A stretch of DNA of 64,000 nt from Pseudomonas batumici (GCF_000820515.1 NZ_JXDG01000001.1:60233-124232); one strand, 5' to 3'; positions 18,308-30,160 are shown, counted from the stretch's first letter. Numbers and translations are program-made. The notes: generated from the letters alone by a model not told the origin.

Positions 18308-19876
18308 ATGGGCTGGACCAACCGCCACAAACTCCTGCCATTTCTCAGCTGGCTGCCCCGGCAAACCCGCGCCAGCGTCAGCCGTGACCTGATCGTCGGC
18401 CTGAGCGGGGCGATCCTGGCCTTGCCGCAATCGGTCGCCTACGCGCTGATCGCCGGCCTGCCGCCCGAATACGGCCTGTACGCCGCCATCGTCCCGGTGC
18501 TGATCGCCTGTCTCTGGGGCTCGTCCTGGCACCTGATCTGCGGGCCCACGGCGGCCATCTCGATTGTCCTGTTCGCCAGTGTCAGCCCGCTCGCGGTACC
18601 CGGCAGCCAGGACTACATCACCCTGATCCTGCTGCTGACCTGCATCGCCGGGATCTTCCAGTGGCTGCTGGGCATGCTGCGCTTCGGCGCCCTGGTGAAT
18701 TTCGTCTCGCATTCGGTGGTGCTGGGTTTCACCCTGGGCGCCGCCGTGGTCATCGCCCTCGGGCAACTGCCCAACCTGCTGGGGCTCGACATCCCCAACC
18801 AGGCGACCGCCCTGAACAGCCTGCTGCAACTGAGCCAGCATCTTGGCGAACTGGACAAACCCTCGCTGCTGCTGGGGCTGGGCACCCTGATCCTCGGTTT
18901 CACGCTCAAATCCCTGCTGCCGCGCTGGCCGACCCTGCTGATCACCCTGGTACTGGCCAGTGCGCTGGTCTGGCTGTGTCCTGGCCTGTTCGGGCATGTG
19001 CAGCTGGTCAAGGGCTTCATCGGCCGGCTGCCGCCGTTCAGCCCCTTGCCGCTGGACCTGGAAACCATCCTGCGCCTGCTGCCCAGTGCCGTCGCGGTGG
19101 GCATGCTCGGGCTGGTGACCAGCCTGTCGATTGCCCGTTCGATCTCCGCGCGTTCCCAACAGTTGCTCGACGCCAACCAGGAAGTCCGCGCCCAGGGCCT
19201 GTCGAACATGGTTGGCAGCCTGTTTTCCGGCTACCTGTCGGCTGGTTCGTTCACCCGTGCCGCGCTGAGTTATGAGGCCGGCGCCTACTCGCCCCTGGCC
19301 GGGGTGTTTTCCGCCCTCTGGGTGGCGCTGTTCGCCGTGACCGGTTCGGCGCTGATCGCGCACATCCCGATCCCGGCGATGGCCGGCAGCATCCTGCTGA
19401 TCAGTTGGGGGCTGGTGGACCGGCGCGGTATCCGTGCGTTATTGCGGGTCAGTCACGCCGAGTTCGCGGTGATGGCGCTGACCTGCGTGGCGACCTTGCT
19501 GCTGGAGTTGCAGACGGCGATTTATGCCGGGGTGCTGGCCTCGCTGTTTTTCTACCTCAAGCGCACCTCGCAGCCGCGGGTACACCATTGGCGCGATGGC
19601 GAGGAGGATGTGTTGCGGGTCGGCGGATCGATCTTTTTCGGCGCCAGCCATTACCTGCAAGTCCGGCTGCAACGGTTGAACGGGCAGAAGGTGGTGATCG
19701 AGGCGCAGCAGATCAACTTCATCGATTACTCGGGGGTGGAAATGCTGCACCAGGAAGCCCGGCGCCTGGCGCGGGAAGGCCGCAGCCTGACCCTGAGGCG
19801 GGCGCGGGCGCCGGTGGTGGAGGAGTTGATCAAGCTCGAGGGTGTGGATAAGTGCCCGATCCGCTTTGAGGATTGA
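18308..19876 (+). CDS. SulP-family inorganic anion transporter with STAS domain
   Basis: The 522-residue membrane protein has about 12 hydrophobic segments after RDLIVGLSGAILALPQSVAYALIAGLPPEYGLYAAIVPVLIACLWGSSWHLICGPTAAIS, the SulP signature region, and a cytosolic C-terminal STAS domain (VVIEAQQINFIDYSGVEMLHQEARRLAREG, about residues 460-515). It probably imports sulfate or bicarbonate. Its place after betC-choX suggests sulfate handling, but a 207-bp gap with a REP separates them. It ends six bases from the convergent aroE. Confidence 0.9.
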   Translation: MGWTNRHKLLPFLSWLPRQTRASVSRDLIVGLSGAILALPQSVAYALIAGLPPEYGLYAAIVPVLIACLWGSSWHLICGPTAAISIVLFASVSPLAVPGSQDYITLILLLTCIAGIFQWLLGMLRFGALVNFVSHSVVLGFTLGAAVVIALGQLPNLLGLDIPNQATALNSLLQLSQHLGELDKPSLLLGLGTLILGFTLKSLLPRWPTLLITLVLASALVWLCPGLFGHVQLVKGFIGRLPPFSPLPLDLETILRLLPSAVAVGMLGLVTSLSIARSISARSQQLLDANQEVRAQGLSNMVGSLFSGYLSAGSFTRAALSYEAGAYSPLAGVFSALWVALFAVTGSALIAHIPIPAMAGSILLISWGLVDRRGIRALLRVSHAEFAVMALTCVATLLLELQTAIYAGVLASLFFYLKRTSQPRVHHWRDGEEDVLRVGGSIFFGASHYLQVRLQRLNGQKVVIEAQQINFIDYSGVEMLHQEARRLAREGRSLTLRRARAPVVEELIKLEGVDKCPIRFED

Positions 19877-19882
19877 TTGCCC

Positions 19883-20703
19883 CTACAAGGCCAGCAAGCG
19901 CCGCAACTCCGCCAGCACCGGCGCGGTATCCGGGCGTACACCGCGCCACAGGAAGAACGCCTCCGCCGCCTGTTCGGCCAGCATGCCCAGGCCATCCATC
20001 GAGACCGCCGCGCCGTGCGCGCTGGCCCAGCGACAGAAGGCGGTCGGCTCCTTGCTGTACATCATGTCGTAGCAGACAGTCTTGCCGGGTTCGATCAGGC
20101 TCGGCGCAATCGGCGGCACATCGCCCGACAGGCTGGCCGAGGTGGCATTGATGATCAGGTCCACCGGCTCCTGCAGCCAGTCGAACCCGCTGGCGCACAC
20201 CGGCCCCAGATCGGCGAACAGCTCAGCCAGCAACTCGGCTTTCTCCACCGTCCGGTTGGCAATGATCAGCGAAGCCGGCTGTTCCGCCAGCAATGGCTCC
20301 AGCGCCCCACGTACCGCACCGCCGGCGCCCAGCAGCAGGATGCGCTTGCCCTGCAGGCCGAACCCGGCGTTGACCGTCAGGTCACGTACCAGCCCGGCAC
20401 CGTCGGTGTTGTCGCCCAGCAGGCTGCCGTCGGCCAGCTTGCTCAGGGTATTCACCGCCCCGGCCCGCTGCGCCCGGGCCGTCAGGCTGTCAGCCAGGCG
20501 ATAGGCCTCCTCCTTGAACGGCACCGTCACATTGGCCCCGAGTCCGTCCTGGAAAAAAGCCCTGGCACAACCGGAAAAATCATCGAGAGGTGCCAACAAA
20601 GTGCTGTAGTCCAGCTTCTGGGCAGTCTGCTCGGCGAACAGGCGGTGAATCAACGGCGACTTGCTGTGGCCGATGGGGTTGCCGAAGACGACATAACGGT
20701 CCA

Positions 20704-20704
<1 letters not shown>
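19883..20704 (-). CDS. aroE: Shikimate 5-dehydrogenase
   Basis: The 273-residue NADP-dependent enzyme reduces 3-dehydroshikimate to shikimate in aromatic amino-acid synthesis. Motifs: [12 protein letters not shown] (shikimate site), [11 protein letters not shown] (catalytic Lys), [13 protein letters not shown] (Asn/Asp), [10 protein letters not shown] (NADP loop) and ANRTVEKA. Its ATG overlaps the hemF stop by one base, so it is co-translated with hemF. The longer upstream reading lies inside hemF and was rejected. Confidence 0.97.
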
Positions 20705-21648
<944 letters not shown>

Positions 21649-21804
21649 CTACACGGCACATCGGACGGCCGGTAGCAAAGAGGCGCGTAGCATAGCACCG
21701 CGTTTGTGACTGTCGCTGTTGACGAAGGTCAAGCGAAGGAGTCCGATAGGGTCCTTGCATCGCGCTGCACGGCGCCCCTTTGAGCAATGTCCAAGGAGAG
21801 AAAG

Positions 21805-22782
21805 ATGGCTAAACGTATCCTGTTTCGCGCCCATGGCGGCCCCGAAGTCCTTGAATACGTCGACTACACCCCCGCCGAGCCGGGCCCGCAGCAGGTGCGG
21901 GTACGCAACCACGCCATCGGCCTGAACTTCATCGACACCTATTTCCGCAGCGGGCTGTATGCGCCACCGGCCTTGCCGTCGGGCCTGGGCTCCGAGGGCG
22001 CGGGCATTGTCGAGGCGGTCGGCAGCGAGGTCAGCCGTTTCAAGGTCGGCGACCGCGTGGCCTACGGCAGCGGTCCGCTCGGCGCCTACAGCGAAGTGCA
22101 TGTGCTGCCGGAGGCGAATCTGGTAAAGCTGCCGGAAGGCATCAGCTTCGAACAGGCCGCTGCGGTGATGCTCAAGGGCCTGACGGTGCAGTACCTGTTT
22201 CGCCAGACCTATGAGCTGAAAGGGGGCGAAACCGTGCTGTTCCATGCGGCGGCCGGAGGCGTCGGCCTGCTCGCCTGCCAGTGGGCCAAGGCCCTGGGCG
22301 TGAAACTGATCGGTACGGTCAGTTCCCCGGCAAAAGCCGCCCTGGCCAAGTCCCTCGGGGCCTGGGAAACCATCGACTACAGCCACGAGGATGTGGCCAA
22401 GCGGGTGCTGGAGCTGACGGACGGCAAGAAGGTGCCGGTGGTGTATGACGGCGTCGGCAAGGACACCTGGCTGACCTCGCTGGACAGCCTGGCTCCCCGT
22501 GGGCTGATGGTCAGCTTCGGCAACGCCTCGGGCGCGGTGGACGGGGTCAACCTGGGGATTCTGTCGGCCAAGGGCTCGCTGTATGTGACCCGGCCGACGC
22601 TGGCGAGCTACGCCAACAACGCGGAAAACCTGCAGGCCATGGCCAACGATCTGTTCGGGATGATCACCAGCGGCAAGCTGAAGATCGAGATCGGCGCCCG
22701 TTACAGCCTGGCGGACGCGGCCAAGGCCCAGACCGAACTGGCGGCGCGGCACACCACCGGGTCGACGGTGCTGTTGCCTTAA
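21805..22782 (+). CDS. Quinone oxidoreductase (zinc-free MDR family)
   Basis: The 325-residue NADPH:quinone oxidoreductase starts MAKRILFRAHGGPEVLEY after AAGGAG. The NADP-binding glycine motif is HAAAGGVGLLACQWAKALG, and the family blocks GLNFIDTYFRSGLY, LPSGLGSEGAGIVEAVG and QAAAVMLKGLTVQYL are present; the zinc ligands of alcohol dehydrogenases are absent. It resembles Qor (PA0023). It reduces quinones by one electron in the cytosol. Divergent from hemF. Confidence 0.93.
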   Translation: MAKRILFRAHGGPEVLEYVDYTPAEPGPQQVRVRNHAIGLNFIDTYFRSGLYAPPALPSGLGSEGAGIVEAVGSEVSRFKVGDRVAYGSGPLGAYSEVHVLPEANLVKLPEGISFEQAAAVMLKGLTVQYLFRQTYELKGGETVLFHAAAGGVGLLACQWAKALGVKLIGTVSSPAKAALAKSLGAWETIDYSHEDVAKRVLELTDGKKVPVVYDGVGKDTWLTSLDSLAPRGLMVSFGNASGAVDGVNLGILSAKGSLYVTRPTLASYANNAENLQAMANDLFGMITSGKLKIEIGARYSLADAAKAQTELAARHTTGSTVLLP

Positions 22783-22816
22783 CTTTGCAGAGTCTGGCCG
22801 CTGCTGCACAGCGGTT

Positions 22817-22904
22817 CGCCAGCAAGCCGGCTCCTACAATATCCGTGTCGTAGCACTTTTTTGTGATCGACACGGCCCCTGTAGGAGCGAGCTTGCTCGC
22901 GATG
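22817..22904. repeat. REP pair between qor-like gene and tsaC
   Basis: CGCCAGCAAGCCGGCTCCTA (22817-22836) and GTAGGAGCGAGCTTGCTCGC (22881-22900) facing outward; the two arms belong to different REP variants. Confidence 0.85.
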
Positions 22905-22929
22905 AACGATAACGCGGTCTCCAGGACGA

Positions 22930-23487
22930 TCACGCCGGACGAACGATATTCCCCGTCACCAGGTCGCGAATCAGGCTCGGGTTCTTGCGCCCGCCCAGGT
23001 TACCGCCCAGCACCAGGTCGATCTGCCCGCGGAAATACTGCTCCACGCGAATCCGCGTGCGCGCCGCCGGCCGTCCCTGGGGATTGGCCGAGGTGGAAAT
23101 CAGCGGCCCCACCAACGAGCACAGGTCCCGCACCAGCGGATGATCGCTGACCCGCAAGGCCACGGTGTCATGCCGGCCGGTGATCCACTCCGGCAACAGG
23201 TCCTGATGCGGCACCAGCCAGGTATTGGGTCCCGGCCAGGTACTGGCCATGCGGGCAATCCAGTCTTCCGGGAAATCCTCGAAAAGAAAGTCGAACTGGC
23301 GGATATTGTCGGCGATCAGGATCAGTCCCTTGTCCACCGAGCGATTCTTGATCGCCAGCAGGCGATCCACCGCCTCTTCATTCCACGGATCGCAGCCCAG
23401 CCCCCAGACCGCCTCGGTTGGATAGGCAATCACCGCCCCTGCGCGAATTTCTCGTGCGGCTTCTTGCACACGCCAACTCTTGACCAT
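22930..23487 (-). CDS. tsaC: Threonylcarbamoyl-AMP synthase
   Basis: The 185-residue Sua5/YrdC/TsaC enzyme makes threonylcarbamoyl-AMP for the t6A modification of ANN-decoding tRNAs. Visible blocks: [24 protein letters not shown], the KNR-type motif [31 protein letters not shown] and [14 protein letters not shown]. It is the short single-domain TsaC form. Followed upstream by dprA in the same direction, a common pairing. Confidence 0.95.
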   Translation of the reverse strand: MVKSWRVQEAAREIRAGAVIAYPTEAVWGLGCDPWNEEAVDRLLAIKNRSVDKGLILIADNIRQFDFLFEDFPEDWIARMASTWPGPNTWLVPHQDLLPEWITGRHDTVALRVSDHPLVRDLCSLVGPLISTSANPQGRPAARTRIRVEQYFRGQIDLVLGGNLGGRKNPSLIRDLVTGNIVRPA

Positions 23488-23534
23488 TGCTTGCTCTCCG
23501 GATTTAACGCTATTTGCAGTTTACTCAGGTAACC

Positions 23535-24635
23535 CTACCTCGCGCGAGCTAACCAGCGCCCGCTTTCGTTGGCAACCCGGCCTTCGAGCTCCAGTTCGGT
23601 CAACGCCGCCAGCACCCGCGGCAATGTCCAGCCACACGCCCGGGCCAGGGCCTCGCTGCTCTGCGGTGCGGCGTGTAGCAAACCCAACAGCGGATGCTCG
23701 GACGCGGCGGGGATCGGGCTGGCCGTCACCCGCTGCCAACCGCGCAGGGGCTCGAGGATATGTTCGACGCTTTCCACCAGCACCGCACCGTCGCGGATCA
23801 ACTGATGACAGCCCTTGGCACCGGGGTGATGGATGGAACCGGGAATCGCATACACCTCGCGCCCCTGTTCCGCCGCCAGCCGGGCGGTGATCAGCGAGCC
23901 ACTGGCGACACTCGCCTCCACCACCAGCACGCCCAGGGACAAGCCGCTGATGATCCGATTGCGCCGGGGAAAGTTGCCCGGATGCGGCGGTGCCTCCAGG
24001 GGCAACTCGGAAACCACGGCGCTGCCCTGGGCAATCATGGCCTCCGCCAGTCGGCGATGGCGCTGTGGATAAAAATTTTCCAGACCGGTGCCGAGGACGC
24101 CGATGGTCCGCCCGCCGATGTCCAGGGCGGCCTGATGGGCCGCCCCGTCGATGCCCAGTGCCAATCCGCTGGTGATGACGAAACCGGCACCGGCCAGGCT
24201 CCGGGAAAAGGCCGCCGCCGTGTCCATGCCCGGCTTGGAGGCCCGTCGGCTGCCGACTATCGCCAACTGCGGTTTTTCCAGAAGGGCAGGGTCGCCGGCG
24301 ACGAACAGCAAGGGCGGGGCGTCGCATAGCTCGGCCAGCAGAGCGGGGTAGTCGGCCCCGTCCCACATCAGCAGATGCCGGGCCGGACGCTCTAGCCAGC
24401 GCAACGCAGCGCTGGCGCCGTCACGGACGTCAGGGCTGCGGCGAGCCTCGGCACAGGCCGCCGGCAACCCCAGCGCCCGCCAGGCAGCGGCCGGTGCGCC
24501 GAGGGCCGCCGAGGCCGAGCCGAAGGCATCGATCAGGGTTCGAAAGCGCCGTGGACCGAGTTCCGGTAGACGATGCAGGCGCAGACGGGCTTCCAGCTCC
24601 GCCGGGGACAGGGAGGTACAGGTGGACAGCGACAT
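23535..24635 (-). CDS. dprA: DNA processing protein DprA
   Basis: The 366-residue protein loads RecA onto incoming single-stranded DNA. The central Rossmann domain is clear: LAIVGSRRASKPGMDTAAAFSRSLAGAGFVITSGLALGIDGAAHQAAL, GVLGTGLENFYPQRHRRLAEAMI, SELPLEAPPHPGNFPRRNRIISGLSLGVLVVEASVASGSLITARLA. A C-terminal winged helix (LLGLLHAAPQSSEALARACGWTLPRVLAALTELELEGRV, about residues 300-360) is present. AAGGAT upstream supports the ATG. It contains one DnaA-box word. Confidence 0.94.
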   Translation of the reverse strand: MSLSTCTSLSPAELEARLRLHRLPELGPRRFRTLIDAFGSASAALGAPAAAWRALGLPAACAEARRSPDVRDGASAALRWLERPARHLLMWDGADYPALLAELCDAPPLLFVAGDPALLEKPQLAIVGSRRASKPGMDTAAAFSRSLAGAGFVITSGLALGIDGAAHQAALDIGGRTIGVLGTGLENFYPQRHRRLAEAMIAQGSAVVSELPLEAPPHPGNFPRRNRIISGLSLGVLVVEASVASGSLITARLAAEQGREVYAIPGSIHHPGAKGCHQLIRDGAVLVESVEHILEPLRGWQRVTASPIPAASEHPLLGLLHAAPQSSEALARACGWTLPRVLAALTELELEGRVANESGRWLARAR

Positions 24636-24746
24636 CGGATCATCCTTGATCGGTGGCGATCCTCAAACGGCGGAACAAGCTGTGGATAACTCTGTGTGTA
24701 ACCTGTTTAACCCGCTAACGGAATCGGCCCACGTTATCGTCCGGCG

Positions 24747-25769
24747 CTACGGATTGCGCACCTTGTCCAGGACCGCCAGGGACCGCGTGGCAGTAAGTAC
24801 TAAACCATAGCTGAGCTTTTCGTAGGTGCGGAACACCATCAGCAGGCCCGAACGCTCATCGGGGACCTTCACGGCCTCGCCGGTCACCCGGTCGCGCACC
24901 GTCTCGCCGGTCTTCATCACCGCCAGGACGTTGCCTTCGGCCAGGCCATCGCGCCGTCCCTTGTTGATCGTGACCACGTCCATGACCCCGATCTGCGTAA
25001 CACCTCGTGGCACATCGATGATGGTGCCGTGGATCTGCGCTTGCGGCGCGCTGGGCATGAACATCGAATTGACCGGGTGCTCCTCGCTGACGAACAAGCG
25101 ATCACCCAGGCGAACCTCCTCGATGGTGCGCCGCAGGTTCAGCGTACCGACATCGCCTTCGGTCGCCACCAGTTCGCCGGTGCCGATGTCGTCGGCGTTG
25201 ATCCCCAGGAATTCCTTGGTCTGTGGGTCGGTATAGACCTTGCCCTGGCGGAACAGGCCATACACCGAGTGCGCCGGATCGAACACGCCACGGGCATAGA
25301 TCCGGTCGCCCATGCCGCTGAGCACCCGCTCGTTGTTGCCGGCCAGGATATACGGGGCCTTCTGGAAGTCCGCCGCATCATCGACAATGCGGTTGCTCAA
25401 CAGGAAGGCATTGATCTTTTCCAGCGGGATGCTCGGAATCGCCTCGGCCACCGGTGAGCGACGCACCTGCGGCGACAACTTGACGGTCCCCCGGGAGACG
25501 CCGCGATCGACCACCAGCCGTGGCTGGCCGTCGACGAACTGCAGCGTCAGGGTATCGCCGGGGTAGATCAGGTCCGGGTTGGCCACCTGGGGGTTCGCGT
25601 GCCAGATCTCCGGCCACTTCCACGGTTCGCGGAGGAATTTCCCGGAAATGTCCCAAAGTGTGTCACCACGCACGACGGTATAGCGCTGTGGATAACCCTC
25701 CTTGAGCTGCACTTGCGCCTGCACGACGCCGCTAACGGCCAGCAACAGGGCGAGTAGTGTTTTCCTCAT
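24747..25769 (-). CDS. LysM-domain exported protein
   Basis: The 340-residue protein has a signal peptide (MRKTLLALLLAVSGVVQA) and one N-terminal LysM domain (QRYTVVRGDTLWDISGKFLREPWKWPEIWHANPQVANPDLIYPGDTLTL, about residues 28-80), so it should bind peptidoglycan in the periplasm. The rest is a beta-rich region with repeats of 'VYRQGKVYTDP...' and 'GTIIDVPRGVTQIGVMDVVTINKGRRDGL' type, common in Pseudomonas LysM proteins (PA0020-like). Function is unknown. It is divergent from def, with about 150 bp between. Confidence 0.88.
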   Translation of the reverse strand: MRKTLLALLLAVSGVVQAQVQLKEGYPQRYTVVRGDTLWDISGKFLREPWKWPEIWHANPQVANPDLIYPGDTLTLQFVDGQPRLVVDRGVSRGTVKLSPQVRRSPVAEAIPSIPLEKINAFLLSNRIVDDAADFQKAPYILAGNNERVLSGMGDRIYARGVFDPAHSVYGLFRQGKVYTDPQTKEFLGINADDIGTGELVATEGDVGTLNLRRTIEEVRLGDRLFVSEEHPVNSMFMPSAPQAQIHGTIIDVPRGVTQIGVMDVVTINKGRRDGLAEGNVLAVMKTGETVRDRVTGEAVKVPDERSGLLMVFRTYEKLSYGLVLTATRSLAVLDKVRNP

Positions 25770-25921
25770 GCAGTGAATCCCTTTATTATGTGCCTTCGCG
25801 TGAAACGCCAGAGCCCCCGCGGCTCGCTCCCAGGGAGAACGTTTTACAACGGTAGCCGATCCCACCGGGACATTTCGGCGACCGTCTCTGACTTTACCTC
25901 ACATGTGCAGCAAATACGCCT

Positions 25922-26428
25922 ATGGCCATTTTAAACATCCTCGAATTTCCAGACCCGCGTCTGCGCACCATCGCCAAACCCGTGGCCGTGGTGGACGACA
26001 AGGTGCGTCAGCTGATCGATGACATGTTTGAAACAATGTATGAAGCCCCGGGCATCGGCCTGGCGGCGACCCAGGTCAATGTGCACCAGCGGATCGTGGT
26101 CATGGACCTGAGCGAAGACCGTAGTGAACCCCGGGTGTTCATCAACCCCGAGTTCGAAACCCTGACCACGGACGTGGAGCAGTACCAGGAAGGCTGCCTG
26201 TCGGTGCCGGGCTTCTACGAGAACGTCGACCGCCCGACCCGGGTGCGGATCAAGGCCCTGGATCGCGACGGCCAGCCCTTCGAGCTGGAGGCCGATGGCC
26301 TGCTGGCGGTGTGCATCCAGCACGAGTGCGATCACCTGAACGGCAAGCTGTTCGTCGATTACCTGTCTACGCTCAAGCGCGACCGGATCAAGAAGAAGCT
26401 GGAAAAGCTGCATCGCCAGAACGCCTGA
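25922..26428 (+). CDS. def: Peptide deformylase
   Basis: The 168-residue iron metalloenzyme removes the formyl group from new proteins. All three motifs are present: [18 protein letters not shown] (metal Cys) and [12 protein letters not shown] (HExxH). It begins the set def, fmt, rsmB, trkA, but an intrinsic terminator stands between def and fmt. Confidence 0.98.
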   Translation: MAILNILEFPDPRLRTIAKPVAVVDDKVRQLIDDMFETMYEAPGIGLAATQVNVHQRIVVMDLSEDRSEPRVFINPEFETLTTDVEQYQEGCLSVPGFYENVDRPTRVRIKALDRDGQPFELEADGLLAVCIQHECDHLNGKLFVDYLSTLKRDRIKKKLEKLHRQNA

Positions 26429-26442
26429 TCCCTCTCAATACC

Positions 26443-26474
26443 AAAGGCTTGCTACGGCAAGCCTTTTCTTTTTC
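26443..26474 (+). terminator. Intrinsic terminator between def and fmt
   Basis: Stem AAAGGCTTGC/GCAAGCCTTT with a TACG loop (26453-26456), followed by TTCTTTTT. It is in the usual terminator orientation for def transcription and lies 14 bp upstream of the fmt start. Confidence 0.8.
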
Positions 26475-26487
26475 AAGCGAGCTTTTT

Positions 26488-27432
26488 ATGACTGAGCCAC
26501 TGCGCATCGTCTTTGCCGGCACCCCCGAATTCGCCGCCGAACACCTCAAGGCCCTGCTCGACAGCCCCTACGAGATCGTCGCGGTCTACACCCAGCCGGA
26601 TCGTCCGGCGGGCCGTGGGCAGAAGCTGATGCCGAGCCCGGTCAAGCAACTCGCCCTGGAGCATGACATCGCCGTCCTGCAGCCGCCGACCCTGCGCAAC
26701 GCCGAGGCGCAGGCCGAACTGGCGGCGCTCAAGCCGGACCTGATGGTGGTGGTCGCCTACGGCCTGATCCTGCCGCAGGTCGTGCTGGATATCCCGCGCC
26801 TGGGCTGCATCAACAGCCACGCCTCGCTGCTGCCGCGCTGGCGCGGCGCGGCGCCGATCCAGCGCGCCGTGGAAGCCGGCGATCGCGAAAGCGGCGTGAC
26901 CGTGATGCGCATGGAGGCCGGGCTCGACACCGGGCCGATGCTGCTCAAGACCGTCACCCCGATCAGCGCCGAAGATACCGGTGGCACCCTGCATGACCGC
27001 CTGGCCGAACTCGGCCCGCCCGCCGTGCTCCAGGCCATCGCCGGTCTCGCTGCCGCGCCCCTGGACGGTGAAGTCCAGGACGACAGCCTCGCCACCTACG
27101 CCCACAAGCTGAACAAGGACGAGGCGCGCATCGACTGGAATCGCCCGGCGGTCGAGCTGGAGCGACTGATTCGCGCCTTCAACCCCTGGCCGGTCTGCCA
27201 CAGCACCCTCAATGGCGAAGCCCTGAAAGTCCTCGCCGCCGGCGTCGCCGAAGGCCAGGGCCAACCGGGGGAAATCCTCGCCGCCAGCAAGGACGGCCTG
27301 ATCGTCGCCACCGCCGTGGGCGCCCTGTGCCTGACCCGCCTGCAACTGCCCGGCGGCAAGGCGCTGAACTTCAGCGACCTGTTCAACAGCCGTCGCGAGA
27401 AATTCGCCCTCGGTACGGTGCTCGGCCAATGA
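26488..27432 (+). CDS. fmt: Methionyl-tRNA formyltransferase
   Basis: The 314-residue enzyme formylates Met-tRNAi using 10-formyl-THF. Motifs: [79 protein letters not shown], with the catalytic Asn/His/Asp in these blocks. The C-terminal tRNA-binding OB domain follows. The ATG at 26488 overlaps nothing upstream; its last four bases (ATGA, 27429-27432) overlap the rsmB start. Confidence 0.97.
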   Translation: MTEPLRIVFAGTPEFAAEHLKALLDSPYEIVAVYTQPDRPAGRGQKLMPSPVKQLALEHDIAVLQPPTLRNAEAQAELAALKPDLMVVVAYGLILPQVVLDIPRLGCINSHASLLPRWRGAAPIQRAVEAGDRESGVTVMRMEAGLDTGPMLLKTVTPISAEDTGGTLHDRLAELGPPAVLQAIAGLAAAPLDGEVQDDSLATYAHKLNKDEARIDWNRPAVELERLIRAFNPWPVCHSTLNGEALKVLAAGVAEGQGQPGEILAASKDGLIVATAVGALCLTRLQLPGGKALNFSDLFNSRREKFALGTVLGQ

Positions 27433-28739
27433 ACCCACGTCTGGCCGCCGCCAAGGCACTGGCCGCCGTCCTCAGCGGCAAGGCCTCGCTCAACAGCTCG
27501 CTGCCGCTGCAACTGGACAAGGTCGAGGCGCGCGATCGCGGCCTGACCCAGGACCTGGCGTTCGGCACCGCGCGCTGGCAACCGCGCCTGTCGGCACTGG
27601 CGACCAAGCTGCTGCAGAAACCCTTCAAGGCCGCCGATGCCGATGTCGAAGCCTTGCTGCTGGTCGGCCTGTATCAGCTGCTCTACACCCGTGTACCGGC
27701 CCACGCCGCCATCGGCGAGACCGTCGGTTGCGCCGACAAGCTGAAAAAGCCCTGGGCCAAGGCCTTGCTCAACGCCGTGCTGCGCCGCGCGCAACGGGAA
27801 AGCGAGGCGCTGCTGGCCGAGCTGGAGCACGACCCGGTGGTGCGCACCGCCCACCCGCGCTGGCTGCAGAAATCTCTCAAGGCCTTCTGGCCCGAACAGT
27901 GGGAAGCCATCTGCGCGGCGAACAACGCCCATCCGCCGATGATCCTGCGGGTCAATCGCCGCCATCACCCGCGCGATGCCTACCTCAAGCTGCTGGGCGA
28001 GGCCGGTGTCGGCGCCCAGGCCTGTGCCTACAGCCAGGACGGCATCGTCCTGGAAGAGGCCTGCGATGTGCGCAACCTGCCCGGTTTCAATGAAGGTTGG
28101 ATCAGCGTCCAGGACGAAGCCGCGCAACTGGCCGCCGACCTGCTGGACCTGGCGCCGGGCCAACGGGTGCTCGACGCCTGCTGCGCCCCCGGCGGCAAGA
28201 CCTGCCATATCCTCGAAGCCCAGCCGCAACTGGCCGGCATGGTCGCCGTGGACCTGGAGGCCAAGCGCCTGGTACGGGTGCGCGAGAACCTGGAGCGCCT
28301 CGGCCTGGACGCCGAACTGATCGCCGCCGACGGCCGCGATACGGCCACCTGGTGGGACGGCAAGCCGTTCCAGCGGATCCTGCTGGATGCCCCGTGCTCG
28401 GCCACCGGCGTGATCCGTCGCCATCCCGACATCAAGCTGACTCGCCAGCCCGACGACATCGCCGCCCTGGCCGCCTTGCAAGGCGAGCTGTTGGACGCGA
28501 TGTGGACGACCCTGGAAGTCGGCGGCATCCTGCTCTACGCCACCTGTTCGACCCTGCCGACCGAGAACACCGAGGTGATCGAAGCGTTCCTCGCCCGCAC
28601 CTCCGGGGCTCGCGAGCTGGACATCGCCGGGACGTTCGGCGTCAAGCAGCCCCACGGGCGCCAGTTGCTGGCCCAGCAAGGCGGCCACGACGGCTTCTAC
28701 TACGCCAAACTGATCAAGATCGCCGCCGCACGCGGCTGA
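27429..28739 (+). CDS. rsmB: 16S rRNA m5C967 methyltransferase
   Basis: The 436-residue protein has an N-terminal NusB-like RNA-binding domain ([41 protein letters not shown], residues 8-140) and a C-terminal SAM-dependent methyltransferase. The SAM motif is [17 protein letters not shown]; the catalytic cysteines are in [20 protein letters not shown] and [13 protein letters not shown]. Starts inside the fmt stop codon. Confidence 0.97.
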   Translation: MNPRLAAAKALAAVLSGKASLNSSLPLQLDKVEARDRGLTQDLAFGTARWQPRLSALATKLLQKPFKAADADVEALLLVGLYQLLYTRVPAHAAIGETVGCADKLKKPWAKALLNAVLRRAQRESEALLAELEHDPVVRTAHPRWLQKSLKAFWPEQWEAICAANNAHPPMILRVNRRHHPRDAYLKLLGEAGVGAQACAYSQDGIVLEEACDVRNLPGFNEGWISVQDEAAQLAADLLDLAPGQRVLDACCAPGGKTCHILEAQPQLAGMVAVDLEAKRLVRVRENLERLGLDAELIAADGRDTATWWDGKPFQRILLDAPCSATGVIRRHPDIKLTRQPDDIAALAALQGELLDAMWTTLEVGGILLYATCSTLPTENTEVIEAFLARTSGARELDIAGTFGVKQPHGRQLLAQQGGHDGFYYAKLIKIAAARG

Positions 28740-28761
28740 GCCGGGGTAACGGAGCGACCCG

Positions 28762-30135
28762 ATGAAAATCATCATTCTCGGTGCCGGGCAGGTCGGCGGC
28801 ACGCTGGCCGAGCACCTGGCCAGCGAAGCCAACGACATCACCGTGGTCGACACCGATGGCGAACGCCTGCGCGATCTCGGCGACCGCCTGGACATCCGCA
28901 CCGTCCAGGGCCGCGCCTCGTTCCCGACGATCCTGCGCCAGGCCGGCGCGGATGATGCCGACCTGCTGGTGGCGGTGACCAACAGCGACGAAACCAACAT
29001 GGTCGCCTGCCAGGTCGCCCACACCCTGTTCCACACCCCGACCAAGATCGCCCGGGTCCGCGAAGCGGCCTACCTGACCCGCGCCGGGCTGTTCGACAAC
29101 GACGCGATTCCGGTGGACGTGCTGATCAGCCCGGAACAGGTGGTCACCCACTACATCAAGCGCCTGATCGAACATCCGGGCGCCTTGCAGGTGATCGATT
29201 TCGCCGGGGGCAAGGCCTTGCTGGTGGCGGTCAAGGCCTACTACGGCGGGCCGCTGGTGGGGCAGCAACTGCGCCAGTTGCGCGAACGCATGCCCAACGT
29301 CGACACCCGCGTGGCGGCGATCTTCCGTCGCGACCGGCCGATCCTGCCCCGCGGCGACACGGTGATCGAAGCCGACGACGAAGTCTTTTTCATCGCCGCC
29401 AAGGCGCATATCCGCGCGGTGATGGGTGAAATGCGCCGCCTTGACGAGACCTACAAGCGCATCGTCATCGCCGGCGGCGGGCAGATCGGCGAGCGGCTGG
29501 CCGAAGCCATCGAAAGCCGCTACCAGGTCAAGATCATCGAGAAGAGCCCGGCGCGCTGCCGCCACCTCTCGGACACCCTGGACAGCACCGTGGTGCTGCA
29601 AGGCAGCGCGTCGGACCGCGACCTGCTGCTGGAAGAGAACATCGGCGACACCGATGTGTTCCTGGCCCTGACCAACGACGATGAAGCCAACATCATGTCG
29701 TCGCTGCTGGCCAAGCGCCTCGGGGCGAAGAAAGTCATGACCCTGATCAACAACCCGGCCTATGTCGACCTGGTCCAGGGTGGCGAGATCGACATCGCCA
29801 TCAGCCCGCAACTGGCGACCATCGGCACCTTGCTGGCCCATGTGCGCCGGGGCGATATCGTCAGCGTGCACTCCCTCAGGCGCGGGGCGGCGGAGGCTAT
29901 CGAGGCGATTGCCCATGGCGACGCGAAGTCGAGCAGGGTGATTGGCCGGGCCATCGCCGACATCGCCTTGCCGCCGGGGGCGACCATCGGCGCGATCATT
30001 CGCGATGAAGAGGTGCTGATCGCCCACGATGCGACGGTGATCCAGGTCGGCGACCATGTCATTCTGTTCCTTGTGGATAAAAAGCAGATCCGCGATGTGG
30101 AAAAGTTGTTTCATGTCGGTCTGAGCTTTTTCTGA
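28762..30135 (+). CDS. trkA: Trk potassium uptake regulatory subunit TrkA
   Basis: The 457-residue cytosolic protein gates the TrkH K+ channel. It has two RCK units, each with an NAD(H) Rossmann fold: [17 protein letters not shown] at the N-terminus and [18 protein letters not shown] at about residue 234. Each is followed by a TrkA_C domain. The terminal part encodes a DnaA-box word (30072). The start is 22 bp after rsmB, so the genes are probably co-transcribed. Confidence 0.97.
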   Translation: MKIIILGAGQVGGTLAEHLASEANDITVVDTDGERLRDLGDRLDIRTVQGRASFPTILRQAGADDADLLVAVTNSDETNMVACQVAHTLFHTPTKIARVREAAYLTRAGLFDNDAIPVDVLISPEQVVTHYIKRLIEHPGALQVIDFAGGKALLVAVKAYYGGPLVGQQLRQLRERMPNVDTRVAAIFRRDRPILPRGDTVIEADDEVFFIAAKAHIRAVMGEMRRLDETYKRIVIAGGGQIGERLAEAIESRYQVKIIEKSPARCRHLSDTLDSTVVLQGSASDRDLLLEENIGDTDVFLALTNDDEANIMSSLLAKRLGAKKVMTLINNPAYVDLVQGGEIDIAISPQLATIGTLLAHVRRGDIVSVHSLRRGAAEAIEAIAHGDAKSSRVIGRAIADIALPPGATIGAIIRDEEVLIAHDATVIQVGDHVILFLVDKKQIRDVEKLFHVGLSFF

Positions 30136-30160
30136 CCTGTGACCCTACCGGAGGCTCGCC

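Noticed and set aside
27096..29045. 649-codon frame antisense to fmt, rsmB and trkA
   Set aside because: It crosses three well-supported genes and has no recognisable domain.
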